NCBI GenBank assembly: GCA_027687465.1
Contig: JAQCQR010000008.1
Span: forward strand, 1-64,000
Reading direction: 5' to 3'
Source of the DNA: Coriobacteriaceae bacterium AF08-21
Lineage (GTDB): Bacteria; Actinomycetota; Coriobacteriia; Coriobacteriales; Coriobacteriaceae
Length of the DNA stretch: 64,000 nt
Shown: positions 17,411 to 27,591 of the stretch, piece by piece
Numbering within the stretch: the stretch's first letter is position 1
How the letters are laid out: every line of letters starts with the position of its first letter
Position numbers and translations under genes: made by a program
Notes under the pieces: generated by a model
The model's input: only the letters and a program-made list of their open reading frames with translations
Told to the model about the DNA's origin: nothing
Database searches by the model: none

Positions 17411-18430
17411 ATGAGTGAATCGACTGCGGTGGAGGCGCCGGCGGCAAAGGAGCCGTTCTTTAAGATGTCCTCCATCCCGGGTGCCAATATCTTGGTGCCG
17501 CTTCTGTTGGGCTGCCTGCTCAACACGCTATTCCCCGACCTGTTCAAAACGCTCGGCAGCTTTACGCTTGGCATGACCCAGCAGGGTGCAAGCCCGCTCG
17601 TTGGCGCCTTTTTGCTCATCGTCGGTACGACGATTTCGTTTAAGAGCGCTCCTGCCGCCGCTGCCCGCGGCGCCATTATCATTGCTGTCAAGCAGATCGT
17701 GGTCGTTGCCGTGTCGCTGCTCATCCTTTATGTATTCAACGACAACTTGTTTGGTATCTCGGCCATGGTGATGCTGGCCGCTTGCACGGGTGCCAACAAC
17801 GCTATGTACGCTGGACTGATGGGCACCATGGGCAACGAAGCCGAGCGTGGTGCTGTCGCAATCACCACGCTGGTTGTCGGCCCTCCGGTCACGATGATCG
17901 TGCTCGGCGCTGCCGGTCAGGCTCCGATCGGCTGGTCGCTCGTGGGCGCCATTCTGCCGATCGTCGTCGGCATTATTCTGGGCAACCTGTTCCCCAGCTT
18001 TAAGAAGATGATGGCACCGGCACTTTCCGCCATCATCGTGCTCGTCTTCTTTGCCATGGGCTCGACCATGACCTTTGGCCAGCTCATTAATGGCGGTCTT
18101 CCCGGCATCCTGCTCGGCGTGATCTGCTCGGTGGTCTTTGCAATTCCCGTCATCGCGGTCGATAAGCTCACGGGCGGTACGGGTGTCGCAGGTGCGGCCA
18201 TTTCAAGCTGCGCCGGAGCCAATGTGGCCACGCCTGCTGCCATGGCAAGCGTCAATGGGGCCATGTACGGTGGCGCCGTGCTCGCGACGGCTACGGCACA
18301 GGTTGCTGCCTGCGCAATCGTGACGGCTATTTTGACCCCGCTGGTCACCAGCTGGTGCTACAAGCATTTTGAGGGCCAGGGCAACGGCGATAGCAAGGCA
18401 ACGACCGACAAGGCCGCCGCAGCCGCCTAA
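17411..18430 (+). CDS. 2-keto-3-deoxygluconate permease (KdgT family)
   Basis: 339-aa inner-membrane proton symporter-type carrier with about 10 hydrophobic segments. The N-terminal IPGANILVPLLLGCLLNTLFP and the mid-protein CTGANNAMYAGLMG are characteristic of KdgT. AAAGGAG precedes the ATG at 17411. It probably imports 2-keto-3-deoxygluconate released from pectin or other uronides, fitting the SDR upstream. The rest of the KDG pathway (kinase, aldolase) is not in the window. Confidence 0.88.
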   Translation: MSESTAVEAPAAKEPFFKMSSIPGANILVPLLLGCLLNTLFPDLFKTLGSFTLGMTQQGASPLVGAFLLIVGTTISFKSAPAAAARGAIIIAVKQIVVVAVSLLILYVFNDNLFGISAMVMLAACTGANNAMYAGLMGTMGNEAERGAVAITTLVVGPPVTMIVLGAAGQAPIGWSLVGAILPIVVGIILGNLFPSFKKMMAPALSAIIVLVFFAMGSTMTFGQLINGGLPGILLGVICSVVFAIPVIAVDKLTGGTGVAGAAISSCAGANVATPAAMASVNGAMYGGAVLATATAQVAACAIVTAILTPLVTSWCYKHFEGQGNGDSKATTDKAAAAA

Positions 18431-18896
18431 TGCCAAGCGGCAATCAAAGCTAAAAACTAGCTACGCCACAGGGCGGCCACGGGGGATCCCGCGGCCGCCC
18501 TGCAGTTTCTGTAGGGTCTCTGGGACACTTTACCCTGCTAAAGCTGGCATAACAGCTAGAGCGAAGGTCGTACAAAGGCAAGGAAAAATAACATACAAAT
18601 CGGTGAACGGTAGTTGTTCGCGCTCGCATTTCCTGCGGGTTTGTAAAAAACGCCCTTATGATATAAAAAAAGAAACATATAACAGCCCAGATGGAGAGGG
18701 TCGCTATGTTATCCTTCTCAAACGGGTGAAATCTTGGGTTTTGGGTTGTAGTTCCAAGGTGGATAAACGTTTTCCCTGCACCAACGTGTGGCGAAGAACG
18801 GAAGAAGCCGGTAGTGCAAGCCGAACATTCAAGAATTCAATAAGCAGCGGTGTGAGAGAGCGCCGCATTACACGTAACTAGGAGCGTGGTTACACA
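18431..18896 (+). promoter_or_regulatory. kdgT terminator and long leader of pyruvate formate-lyase
   Basis: A hairpin CAGGGCGGCC (18469-18478) / GGCCGCCCTG (18493-18502) ends the permease transcript. The remaining roughly 390 bp up to the pfl ATG is partly AT-rich, with ATGATATAAAAAAAG near 18658-18672 as a candidate promoter zone. No open frame is supported. AGGAG at 18882 serves the pfl start. Long pfl leaders often carry oxygen- and redox-responsive promoters, but no FNR- or Rex-like site is evident. Confidence 0.5.
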
Positions 18897-20948
<2,052 letters not shown>

Positions 20949-20949
20949 C

Positions 20950-20974
20950 TATTGTTAGTGCTATACTAACAATA
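20950..20974 (+). promoter_or_regulatory. Intercistronic hairpin between the two PFL genes
   Basis: Perfect 10-bp inverted repeat TATTGTTAGT (20950-20959) / ACTAACAATA (20965-20974) with a 5-base loop, beginning two bases after the pflB stop. It is AT-rich with no T-tract, so it is not a classical terminator. It could be an mRNA processing or stability element setting subunit ratio, or a DNA operator. Confidence 0.7.
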
Positions 20975-21033
20975 ACGATTACTGATTAGCGCGCCAGTTT
21001 CGGCCGGCGCCTATCAATCGAAGGAGACACATT

Positions 21034-21285
21034 ATGAAGGTTTCTGAAGTTTCTGAGACTCAGGCCGATAACCTGGTCCACATGCTCGACGCTTACGCCG
21101 AGAAGGGCGGCCACCACCTGAACATCAACGTCTTCAACCGTGAGACGCTGCTCGACGCTCAGGCTCACCCCGAGAAGTACCCGCAGCTGACCATCCGCGT
21201 TTCCGGCTATGCTGTGAACTTCCACACGCTCACCAAGGAGCAGCAGGACGAGGTCATTTCGCGTACCTTCCACGACAAGTTCTAA
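21034..21285 (+). CDS. Stand-alone glycyl-radical domain of pyruvate formate-lyase
   Basis: 83 aa corresponding to the last about 65 residues of E. coli PflB plus a short helix-like N-terminus. It carries [18 protein letters not shown] and the radical loop TIRVSGYAV with Gly58 as the predicted radical site. GAAGGAG precedes the ATG. It resembles the rescue protein GrcA/YfiD, but here the main PFL has no radical domain of its own. This protein should therefore be an essential subunit rather than a spare part. It lies 85 bp after pflB with a hairpin between, probably in the same transcript, and is presumably activated by PflA. Confidence 0.92.
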   Translation: MKVSEVSETQADNLVHMLDAYAEKGGHHLNINVFNRETLLDAQAHPEKYPQLTIRVSGYAVNFHTLTKEQQDEVISRTFHDKF

Positions 21286-21303
21286 AGGGACTCAACTCCC
21301 ACC

Positions 21304-21407
21304 GGAGACCCGGTAAGGCCTACGCACTTTGCCTCTCAAACGTTCTCGCCGCTTCGCAGCTGCGGAATGTTTGCGAGACAAAGTGCTCCCGGCCTTGCCG
21401 GGTCTCC
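21304..21407 (+). repeat. Nested palindrome, family P1 copy 2
   Basis: Arms 21304-21341 and 21369-21407 begin GGAGACCCGG and end CCGGGTCTCC, and pair over most of about 38 bp. Inside are GTTCTCG (a variant of GTCCTCG) and CTGCGGAA. It begins 18 bp after the glycyl-radical gene, in its sense, as a probable 3'-end structure. Confidence 0.75.
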
Positions 21408-21449
21408 TGCGTTGTCGCCCTTTAGGGAACCACGCTAAATTAAATTGGT

Positions 21450-21515
21450 GTCCTCGGACATGTAAAGGGCTCCGCTGTGCGCTTCGCGCGGCGGAGCCCT
21501 TTGCGTCCTGCGGAA
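21450..21515 (+). repeat. P1 core without palindromic outer arms (copy 3)
   Basis: Box GTCCTCGGACATG (21450), inner stem AAAGGGCTCCGC (21464-21475) / GCGGAGCCCTTT (21490-21501), box CTGCGGAA (21508). The flanks are not self-complementary, unlike other copies. It follows copy 2 directly. Confidence 0.7.
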
Positions 21516-21660
21516 TATTTTGGAAGGTAACCCAAAGCGGCCCGGCGGAGGTCCTGTGTAGCCACCCTTTAGGCGGAACTCTCCTAATTATTTGGATGAG
21601 TCGTTTACTTACTTGTACTGTTACCGTCTTCCCGCTCTTGTTGGGGTATGCTTTGTTCGT

Positions 21661-21677
21661 ATGTAAACGTATGACAT
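21661..21677 (+). promoter_or_regulatory. LacI-type operator, lacI promoter
   Basis: ATGTAAACGTATGACAT, one of three copies of a 17-base pattern RTGWAAACGWWTGACAT, 19 bp before the regulator's ATG. This suggests autoregulation. Confidence 0.65.
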
Positions 21678-21696
21678 GTTGATGGGGGAGGGTGCT

Positions 21697-22707
21697 ATGG
21701 CTCGCGAGGGCGCTCGTTCTAAGGATTCGGCTAAGCCTGGCATCAAGGAAGTTGCAGCGGTGGCGGGGGTTTCGCCTACTACGGTATCTCGCGTGCTTAA
21801 TAATCGCGGCTATATTAGCCAAGAGACCCGCGATAAGGTCCATGCCGCGATGAAGCGCATCAACTATACGCCCAACGATATCGCCCGTGCCATGCTCAAC
21901 GGTCGCCTGAATCTAATAGGTATGATAGTCCCCTATGTCAGCAGCCCGTTTCATGCCCAAGCGGTCCAAGCCGTTGAGCGTACCCTGGCCGAAAACGGTT
22001 TTAAGATGTTGCTGTGCAATAGCGCCAATCGACCTGATCTTGAGCGTTCTTATATCGATATGCTTCGGCGCAATATGGTTGATGGCGTCATCGTCAACTC
22101 GCTTAATATCGGTGCCGAGGCGTATGCCGAGATGGGCTTGAGTCTGGTTGGTATCGACTGCGACCTTGGCGAGACCTCTGTTCAGATTGCGAGCGACAGC
22201 TATGGCATCGGCGAACTTGCCACGCGTCGCCTGATCGATGACGGGTGTTCGCGCATCTTGTGCCTGCGCAACAATAGCCGCATGCGTATGCCTGCCAATA
22301 AGCGTACCGATGCCTACCACGATGTTGTGGAGCAGGCCGGTTTGCCCGCGCTTGTCCGTGAGGTCGAGTTCGTTAAGTCCGACGACGAAAAGAGTGCGGT
22401 CGTTGCGAAGATCCTCGATGAGAACCCCGATACTGACGGCATCTTTGCGGGAGACGACACGATGGCGGCCATCTGCCTCAACGTGATGAAGCGGCGCGGC
22501 TTGAGCGCTCCGGACGATATTAAGGTCGTGGGCGCGGATGGCGCCCGCCGCACTATGACGTTTATGCCTGACTTAACAACCGTTCGTCAAGATATCGATC
22601 GCATCGGAGAGCTCGCGGCGCAATCCATCATCGCTCTTGTTAACGGTGAAAAGCCCGAATCGAATACCAAGCTCCCCGTTGAACTCATTGAGGGCAAAAC
22701 CGCGTAG
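21697..22707 (+). CDS. LacI/GalR-family regulator of the sucrose/fructan locus
   Basis: 336 aa from the ATG at 21697 (GGGGGAGGG upstream). The HTH is IKEVAAVAGVSPTTVSRVLN (about residues 16-35) with hinge region after ARAMLNG. The periplasmic-binding-protein-like sensor domain follows (about 65-336). It precedes a GH32, a PTS IIBC and a second GH32 on the same strand. Matching operators stand before its own gene and before the first GH32, with looser sites before the PTS gene. The inducer is probably sucrose-6-phosphate, fructose or a related phosphate; this is inferred from context. Confidence 0.9.
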   Translation: MAREGARSKDSAKPGIKEVAAVAGVSPTTVSRVLNNRGYISQETRDKVHAAMKRINYTPNDIARAMLNGRLNLIGMIVPYVSSPFHAQAVQAVERTLAENGFKMLLCNSANRPDLERSYIDMLRRNMVDGVIVNSLNIGAEAYAEMGLSLVGIDCDLGETSVQIASDSYGIGELATRRLIDDGCSRILCLRNNSRMRMPANKRTDAYHDVVEQAGLPALVREVEFVKSDDEKSAVVAKILDENPDTDGIFAGDDTMAAICLNVMKRRGLSAPDDIKVVGADGARRTMTFMPDLTTVRQDIDRIGELAAQSIIALVNGEKPESNTKLPVELIEGKTA

Positions 22708-22762
22708 TTCATCCCGTGCCAAAAGAATTCCTCAAACGCCTCTGATGACCGTTCGCCGCCAT

Positions 22763-22843
22763 ATGTCAACCGTTTGCCGACGACTGGAACTGCGAAAAGA
22801 CGTATTAGTGTGAAAACGTTTGACATATGAAAACGATTGACAT
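22763..22843 (+). promoter_or_regulatory. Operator cluster before first GH32 gene
   Basis: Two 17-base sites stand head to tail: GTGAAAACGTTTGACAT (22810-22826) and ATGAAAACGATTGACAT (22827-22843). A looser inverted site lies at 22763-22779 (ATGTCAACCGTTTGCCG). They share AAACG..TGACAT with the site before lacI. Spacing suggests cooperative repression or looping. Confidence 0.65.
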
Positions 22844-22891
22844 ATCTTGCAGTTGTACCGAGTTAGTATCTTGTGGGAAAGGAAGTCTCGG

Positions 22892-24274
22892 ATGCACAAG
22901 GTGTATTACCAGCCTGAGGGAATTTGGGTAGGCGACATCATGCCGTACGGCGAGGACGGCACGTTCTATCTCTATCACCAGCGTGACACGCGAAACCCCG
23001 GTCCTTTCGGAGAGCCGTTTGGTTGGGCACTCGCGACGACCAAGGATTTCGTCAACTACAAGGACTTTGGCGAGAGCCTTGAGCGTGGCGGCGACGAGGA
23101 AGTCGACCAGTATGTTTATGCCGGCACGGTGTTTAAGGTGGGCGACAAGTACCATGCGCTCTACACTGGTTGCAATCGCGATAAGGTCCGCGCACGCTTG
23201 ATGAAGCAGGTTCTTCTTCACGCAACGAGTGACGACGCCGTCAAGTGGGAGAAGAACATCGCCGAGACGCTGCTTCCGCCCCAGGAAGGTTACGATGACC
23301 GCAACTGGCGCGATCCCTTTGTGCTTTGGGATGAGGAGAACGAAGAGTACATGCTCATCCTCGGCACGCGCGTGGGCGAGGACAAGCGTCTGATGACCGG
23401 GCGTCTGGTCAAGTTCACCTCCAAGGACCTGGATACCTGGGAGTTCCAGGGCGACTGGTGGAATCCGGGCCTTTACACCATGTTCGAGATGCCTGATCTC
23501 TTTAAGATGGGCGACTGGTGGTATCTGGTGTTCTCCGAGTACAGTGATGGCAACAAGACCCGTTACCGCATGTCTCGCTCCATCAACGGTCCTTGGATCA
23601 CTCCTGCTGACGATTCATTCGATGGCCGCGCGTACTATGCCGCGCGTACCGCATTTGATGGCGAGCGCCGCGTTCTCTTTGGTTGGGTTCCTACACGTGA
23701 CGAGGGTGGCGATCCCAGCTCTTACCTGTGGGGTGGCACCTTTATGCCTCTCGAGATCGTTCAGCGTGCCGACGGAACGCTCGGCACCAAGCTCCCTGAC
23801 AGTATGCTTGGCGCCTTTGGCGAGGCTAAGGCAGTCGAGGCCTTTGAGCTTTCCTGCGAGTCGGGCAAGGTCGAGCAGGTGCTCGCCGCGGATGCCGGTT
23901 CCACCTATATGCTCGATGCCGACATCGAGCTCGCCGGTGACGCTGCCGGCTTCTCGGTGAAGCTTGCCGAGGACGCCGAGTCCGGTCTTGCCTATGAGTT
24001 CCGCGCCAACCTGCGTGAGGGCAAGCTCGAGTTTACGGCGGCCCCCCAGTATCCGTGGTTCCAGGTCAACAACATGGGCCTCGAGCGTCCGTTGTTCTTT
24101 AAGGGCGAGGGCACTCATCATGTGCGCCTGGTCGTTGACGACGATATCGCGACCATCTTTGTCGATGATGTTGCGCTTAACGCGCGCTTCTGCAATAAGC
24201 AGGGCCAGGGTGTGGCACTGACGGTCACCGACGGTACGCTCAAGTGCGCAAATGCAACGATCGCGTCTCTGTAA
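22892..24274 (+). CDS. Glycoside hydrolase family 32, non-canonical nucleophile motif
   Basis: 460 aa. The GH32 five-blade propeller contains NWRDPFV (the RDP motif) and FEMPDLF (acid/base Glu in place of the usual EC). The usual WMNDPNG is replaced by GIWVGDIMPYGEDG, leaving Asp15 as candidate nucleophile. A C-terminal beta-sandwich follows after about residue 320. There is no signal peptide, so it acts in the cytoplasm on imported, probably phosphorylated, fructosides. The ATG at 22892 follows GGAAAGGAAG. It is first in the LacI-controlled run, with PTS IIBC 46 bp downstream. It belongs to a divergent GH32 branch; substrate is unsure. Confidence 0.85.
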   Translation: MHKVYYQPEGIWVGDIMPYGEDGTFYLYHQRDTRNPGPFGEPFGWALATTKDFVNYKDFGESLERGGDEEVDQYVYAGTVFKVGDKYHALYTGCNRDKVRARLMKQVLLHATSDDAVKWEKNIAETLLPPQEGYDDRNWRDPFVLWDEENEEYMLILGTRVGEDKRLMTGRLVKFTSKDLDTWEFQGDWWNPGLYTMFEMPDLFKMGDWWYLVFSEYSDGNKTRYRMSRSINGPWITPADDSFDGRAYYAARTAFDGERRVLFGWVPTRDEGGDPSSYLWGGTFMPLEIVQRADGTLGTKLPDSMLGAFGEAKAVEAFELSCESGKVEQVLAADAGSTYMLDADIELAGDAAGFSVKLAEDAESGLAYEFRANLREGKLEFTAAPQYPWFQVNNMGLERPLFFKGEGTHHVRLVVDDDIATIFVDDVALNARFCNKQGQGVALTVTDGTLKCANATIASL

Positions 24275-24278
24275 TGGC

Positions 24279-24295
24279 ATCAAAACGTTTTATGA
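24279..24295 (+). promoter_or_regulatory. Possible LacI-type operator before PTS gene
   Basis: ATCAAAACGTTTTATGA contains the palindrome AAAACGTTTT and resembles the sites at 22810 and 22827. It lies 25 bp before the PTS start codon. Confidence 0.45.
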
Positions 24296-24319
24296 TTTCG
24301 TAAGGGAATGGAGAGGAAC

Positions 24320-25771
24320 ATGGACTACAAAGTAGTGTCTCAGCAAGTCGTCGATAACGTCGGCGGTCTGGAGAACATCGAGGGCGCCACGCATTGCGTT
24401 ACGCGTCTGCGTCTGGTGCTCAAGGATACGAGCAAGTACAACAAGGCCGAGCTCGAGAACATCGATGGCGTCAAGGGCGTGCTGTACAACAGCGGCCAGC
24501 TCATGATCATCTTCGGTACCGGTACCGTTAACAAGGTTTACGATGAGTTTATGGCTCTGACGGGCGTTAAGGAGATCAGCGCTTCCGAGGTCAAGGGCGC
24601 CGAGGCGGACAAGAAGGGCAAGTTCTTCTCGGTCCTCAAGGTATTCTCGGACATCTTTATTCCCATCATTCCCGCCTTCGTCGGCGCTGCTATCATCATC
24701 GGCCTTAAGTCGCTGATCGTTGCCAACGGCCTCTTTGGCATGGAGGGCAGCCTCGCCGATCACAGCGAGTTCCTCAAGAACCTCGCAAGCTTCTTTGCCA
24801 TTATTGCCACTACCTTCGACTACCTGCCTGTCCTGGTCATGTACAGCGCGGTCAAGCGTTTTGGCGGTAACCCGATCCTGGGCATCCTCGTCGGTATCGT
24901 CATGGTTCACCCGAGTCTTATGAACCGCAATGCGTTTGTTATGGATCCGTCGGGTGCTGAGTACTGGAACTTTGGTCCGCTCTCCATCCCCATGGTTGCT
25001 TTCCAGGGCGGCGTGTTCCCTGCAATCCTGACTGCCTGGTTTATGGCCAAGGTCGAAAAGATTGCCCAGAAGTACATCCCCGAGGTCGTTTCGTTCGTCT
25101 TTGTCCCGACCGTTACCCTGATTCTTGCTAACGTCGCCCTGTTCACCGTGTTCGGCCCGCTCGGCAACCTGATCGGCGACGTCCTCGCCGGCGTAATCGA
25201 TATCCTGTACAACAGGATGGGCGTCTTTGGCGCCTTTGTCTTCGCCGCGTTCCTGCAGCCGCTCGTCGTTACCGGTACGCATCAGTTCATCCAGGGTATC
25301 GAGGCAAACCTCGTTGCCACGACTGGCTTCAACTACATCCAGGCAATCTGGTCGGTTTCCATCATCGCCCAGGGCGGCGGCGCCATCGGCATGTATCTCA
25401 TTCACAAGAAGCACTCCAAAGAGCGCAACATCTGCATGTCGTCCTTTATCCCGACGCTGGTCGGTATCTCCGAGCCCGCAATCTTTGCTGCAAACATGCG
25501 CTACTCGATCATCCCGTTCGTTTGCGCTTGCATCGGTGCAGGCTGCGGCGGTGCCTTCGTGAAGCTCTTTGAGGTGCGCGCCATCGGTCAGGGTCTGACC
25601 GGCGTGCTTGGCCTGCTCATCGTCACGCCCGAGACGCTCGTGTGGTATGTGGCCGGCAATCTCATCGCCTTTATCGTGCCGATCGTCTTGATCTTTGCCT
25701 ACAACAAGGCAAAGGGCGTGCCGACCACTGATGAAGAGGGCGCTGGTGCTGGCTTTGATGTCAGCTTCTAG
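24320..25771 (+). CDS. PTS system IIBC component, sucrose/beta-glucoside type
   Basis: 483-aa membrane permease that imports and phosphorylates a sugar. The IIB domain is residues 1-85 with phosphorylated Cys26 in EGATHCVTRLRLVL. The IIC domain has about 10 helices from residue 100. No IIA domain is fused or adjacent, so phosphate must come from a IIA elsewhere, as for many sucrose IIBC proteins. The ATG at 24320 is preferred because GGAGAGGA lies just upstream, inside the longer frame. Flanking GH32 genes and the LacI regulator point to sucrose or short fructans. Confidence 0.9.
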   Translation: MDYKVVSQQVVDNVGGLENIEGATHCVTRLRLVLKDTSKYNKAELENIDGVKGVLYNSGQLMIIFGTGTVNKVYDEFMALTGVKEISASEVKGAEADKKGKFFSVLKVFSDIFIPIIPAFVGAAIIIGLKSLIVANGLFGMEGSLADHSEFLKNLASFFAIIATTFDYLPVLVMYSAVKRFGGNPILGILVGIVMVHPSLMNRNAFVMDPSGAEYWNFGPLSIPMVAFQGGVFPAILTAWFMAKVEKIAQKYIPEVVSFVFVPTVTLILANVALFTVFGPLGNLIGDVLAGVIDILYNRMGVFGAFVFAAFLQPLVVTGTHQFIQGIEANLVATTGFNYIQAIWSVSIIAQGGGAIGMYLIHKKHSKERNICMSSFIPTLVGISEPAIFAANMRYSIIPFVCACIGAGCGGAFVKLFEVRAIGQGLTGVLGLLIVTPETLVWYVAGNLIAFIVPIVLIFAYNKAKGVPTTDEEGAGAGFDVSF

Positions 25772-25807
25772 TTGAGCCGTTCAGCGTAATCTGAGGATAA
25801 GTCCATT

Positions 25808-25851
25808 TGGGGAAGGGCGTTCGACTCGTGTGAGTCGAGCGTCCTTCCCCA
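25808..25851 (+). other. Intercistronic hairpin between PTS and second GH32
   Basis: TGGGGAAGG (25808-25816) / CCTTCCCCA (25843-25851) with inner GACTC/GAGTC. There is no T-tract. It is probably an mRNA stability or processing element, or an attenuating terminator. Confidence 0.5.
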
Positions 25852-25872
25852 TAGACGAGAAAGTCAACGGCG

Positions 25873-27315
25873 ATGTTTAATCAAAAAAATAAGGTGACAC
25901 GCGCGGACTATGAGCAGTGGCGTGCCGGACAGGATGAGACGGCGGGTCGCATCGCGTCCGACCCCGATAGGCTCCTGTTCCATGTGGAGCCTGAGCTTGG
26001 CTGGCTCAACGACCCCAACGGTTTGGTGCAGATCGGTGATACGTATCACATCTATCACCAATACGATCCATTCGATGCTGCGCATGGCGGTCCAGTGCTT
26101 TGGAATCATCTGACAACAAAGGATTTTGTGACGTACGAGAATCGCGGCCCTGTGCTGTTCCCCGATTCCGATTTGGATTCGAGCGGAGCGTATTCTGGTT
26201 CTGCCTTTGTACTCGACGGCAAGATTCACTACTTCTATACCGGCAACGTCAAGCATTTTGACCGCGATGATTACGACTACGTGTTGACGGGCCGTGAGCA
26301 AAACCAGATTCATGTGGTTGCCGAGAACCCCGACGAATTGGGCGAGAAGCGCATAGCTGTTGGGCCGGTCGATTACCCCGACGATATCGGTACGCACGTG
26401 CGTGATCCCAAAATCCTTGAACACGATGGTATCTACTACATGGTTCTGGGCGCTCGTACGAAAGACGACCGCGGCTGCGTGCTTGTCTATACCTCGAGCA
26501 ATCTAGAGGACTGGAGCTATGCGACGCGCATTGAGTTGGGCGAGAAGTTTGGCTTTATGTGGGAGTGCCCCGATCTGTTTGAGCTCGATGGTGAGCTTAT
26601 TCTCGTTTGCTGTCCGCAGGGTGTGTCCGCCGATGGATGGCGTTACCGCAATCCGCACCAGTGCGTGTGGTTTCCCATCGAGGTCGATTGGGAGGCGCCG
26701 AGTTTTAAGATCGCCGGGCAGGGCATGCCCCCGATGGTCGATGCCGGCTTTGATTTCTACGCACCGCAGTCTTTTGAGGATGCTGCGGGTCGGCGTTTGA
26801 TGATCGGGTGGTCGGGTTGCCCCGATGCGACGGCAAAAAGCCCGACGGTGGCACGCGGGTGGCAGTGCGCGTTGACGGTGCCGAGAAAACTGAGCATGCG
26901 CGATGGTAAGCTCTGTCAGCAGCCGGTGCACGAGATTGAGAGGATGCGCGGCGACTGCGTTTGCGCGACAGGCGGTGAAACCGTTGAGGAGCCGGGCCGC
27001 CTGTTTGATCTTGTGGTTTCCTGTGAGGGCGCCCAGGTGATCGAGCTCGAAATCCGCAAGGGTGTCTTTGTGCGCTATGCAGACGGGATGCTTACCCTCG
27101 ACATGGGTGACGAAGGCTATGGGCGCGACCAGAGGTCGATCGAGCTCAGCGAGCTTCGCGACCTGCGCGTGCTTTCGGACACTACGATGGTCGAGATTTT
27201 TGCAAATGGCGGCGAGGCGGCACTTACGAGCCGTACCTATTCGCCGGCGGTTCCGGCGATGGAGCTGCACGCCGAGGGTGCGGCATCGATGAATTTCTAC
27301 CGCCTCGTGCATTAA
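25873..27315 (+). CDS. scrB: Sucrose-6-phosphate hydrolase / beta-fructosidase (GH32)
   Basis: 480 aa with canonical GH32 signatures: WLNDPNG (nucleophile Asp47), HVRDPK and MWECPDLF (acid/base Glu). No signal peptide. It hydrolyses the phosphorylated sucrose delivered by the PTS to glucose-6-phosphate and fructose. A second, divergent GH32 in the same cluster suggests an additional fructoside is used. No fructokinase gene is in the window. The name rests on context and motifs, and a fructan hydrolase is an alternative. Confidence 0.87.
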   Translation: MFNQKNKVTRADYEQWRAGQDETAGRIASDPDRLLFHVEPELGWLNDPNGLVQIGDTYHIYHQYDPFDAAHGGPVLWNHLTTKDFVTYENRGPVLFPDSDLDSSGAYSGSAFVLDGKIHYFYTGNVKHFDRDDYDYVLTGREQNQIHVVAENPDELGEKRIAVGPVDYPDDIGTHVRDPKILEHDGIYYMVLGARTKDDRGCVLVYTSSNLEDWSYATRIELGEKFGFMWECPDLFELDGELILVCCPQGVSADGWRYRNPHQCVWFPIEVDWEAPSFKIAGQGMPPMVDAGFDFYAPQSFEDAAGRRLMIGWSGCPDATAKSPTVARGWQCALTVPRKLSMRDGKLCQQPVHEIERMRGDCVCATGGETVEEPGRLFDLVVSCEGAQVIELEIRKGVFVRYADGMLTLDMGDEGYGRDQRSIELSELRDLRVLSDTTMVEIFANGGEAALTSRTYSPAVPAMELHAEGAASMNFYRLVH

Positions 27316-27591
27316 CCGTGCGTGGAGCACGATTGGATTTGCTGGACGGAATGTGTCGCAGTTGTCGCGGCCAACTACCGCTTACCGCATATAGCGACCG
27401 TTTGCGGAATAAGTAACCCTCCTTAATAAACCGTGTGGAATCCTAGATAAGCACGGAGTTTTCCAGGGAGACGCTGTCCTTTGTTGTGTGCAAGGGGCGG
27501 CGTCTCTTTGGCGCTTGGACGCCGTTGTGCAACAGTGCGGCGGCGCGTGCCATGTATTGAAAAGCCAATGTCGAGATGGGTCGTGATAATA

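Noticed and set aside
20951..20973. Rex redox-repressor site in the PFL spacer
   Set aside because: TTGTTA...TAACAA half-sites are 9 bases apart rather than the usual 6, so it does not fit the Rex consensus; kept only as a hairpin.
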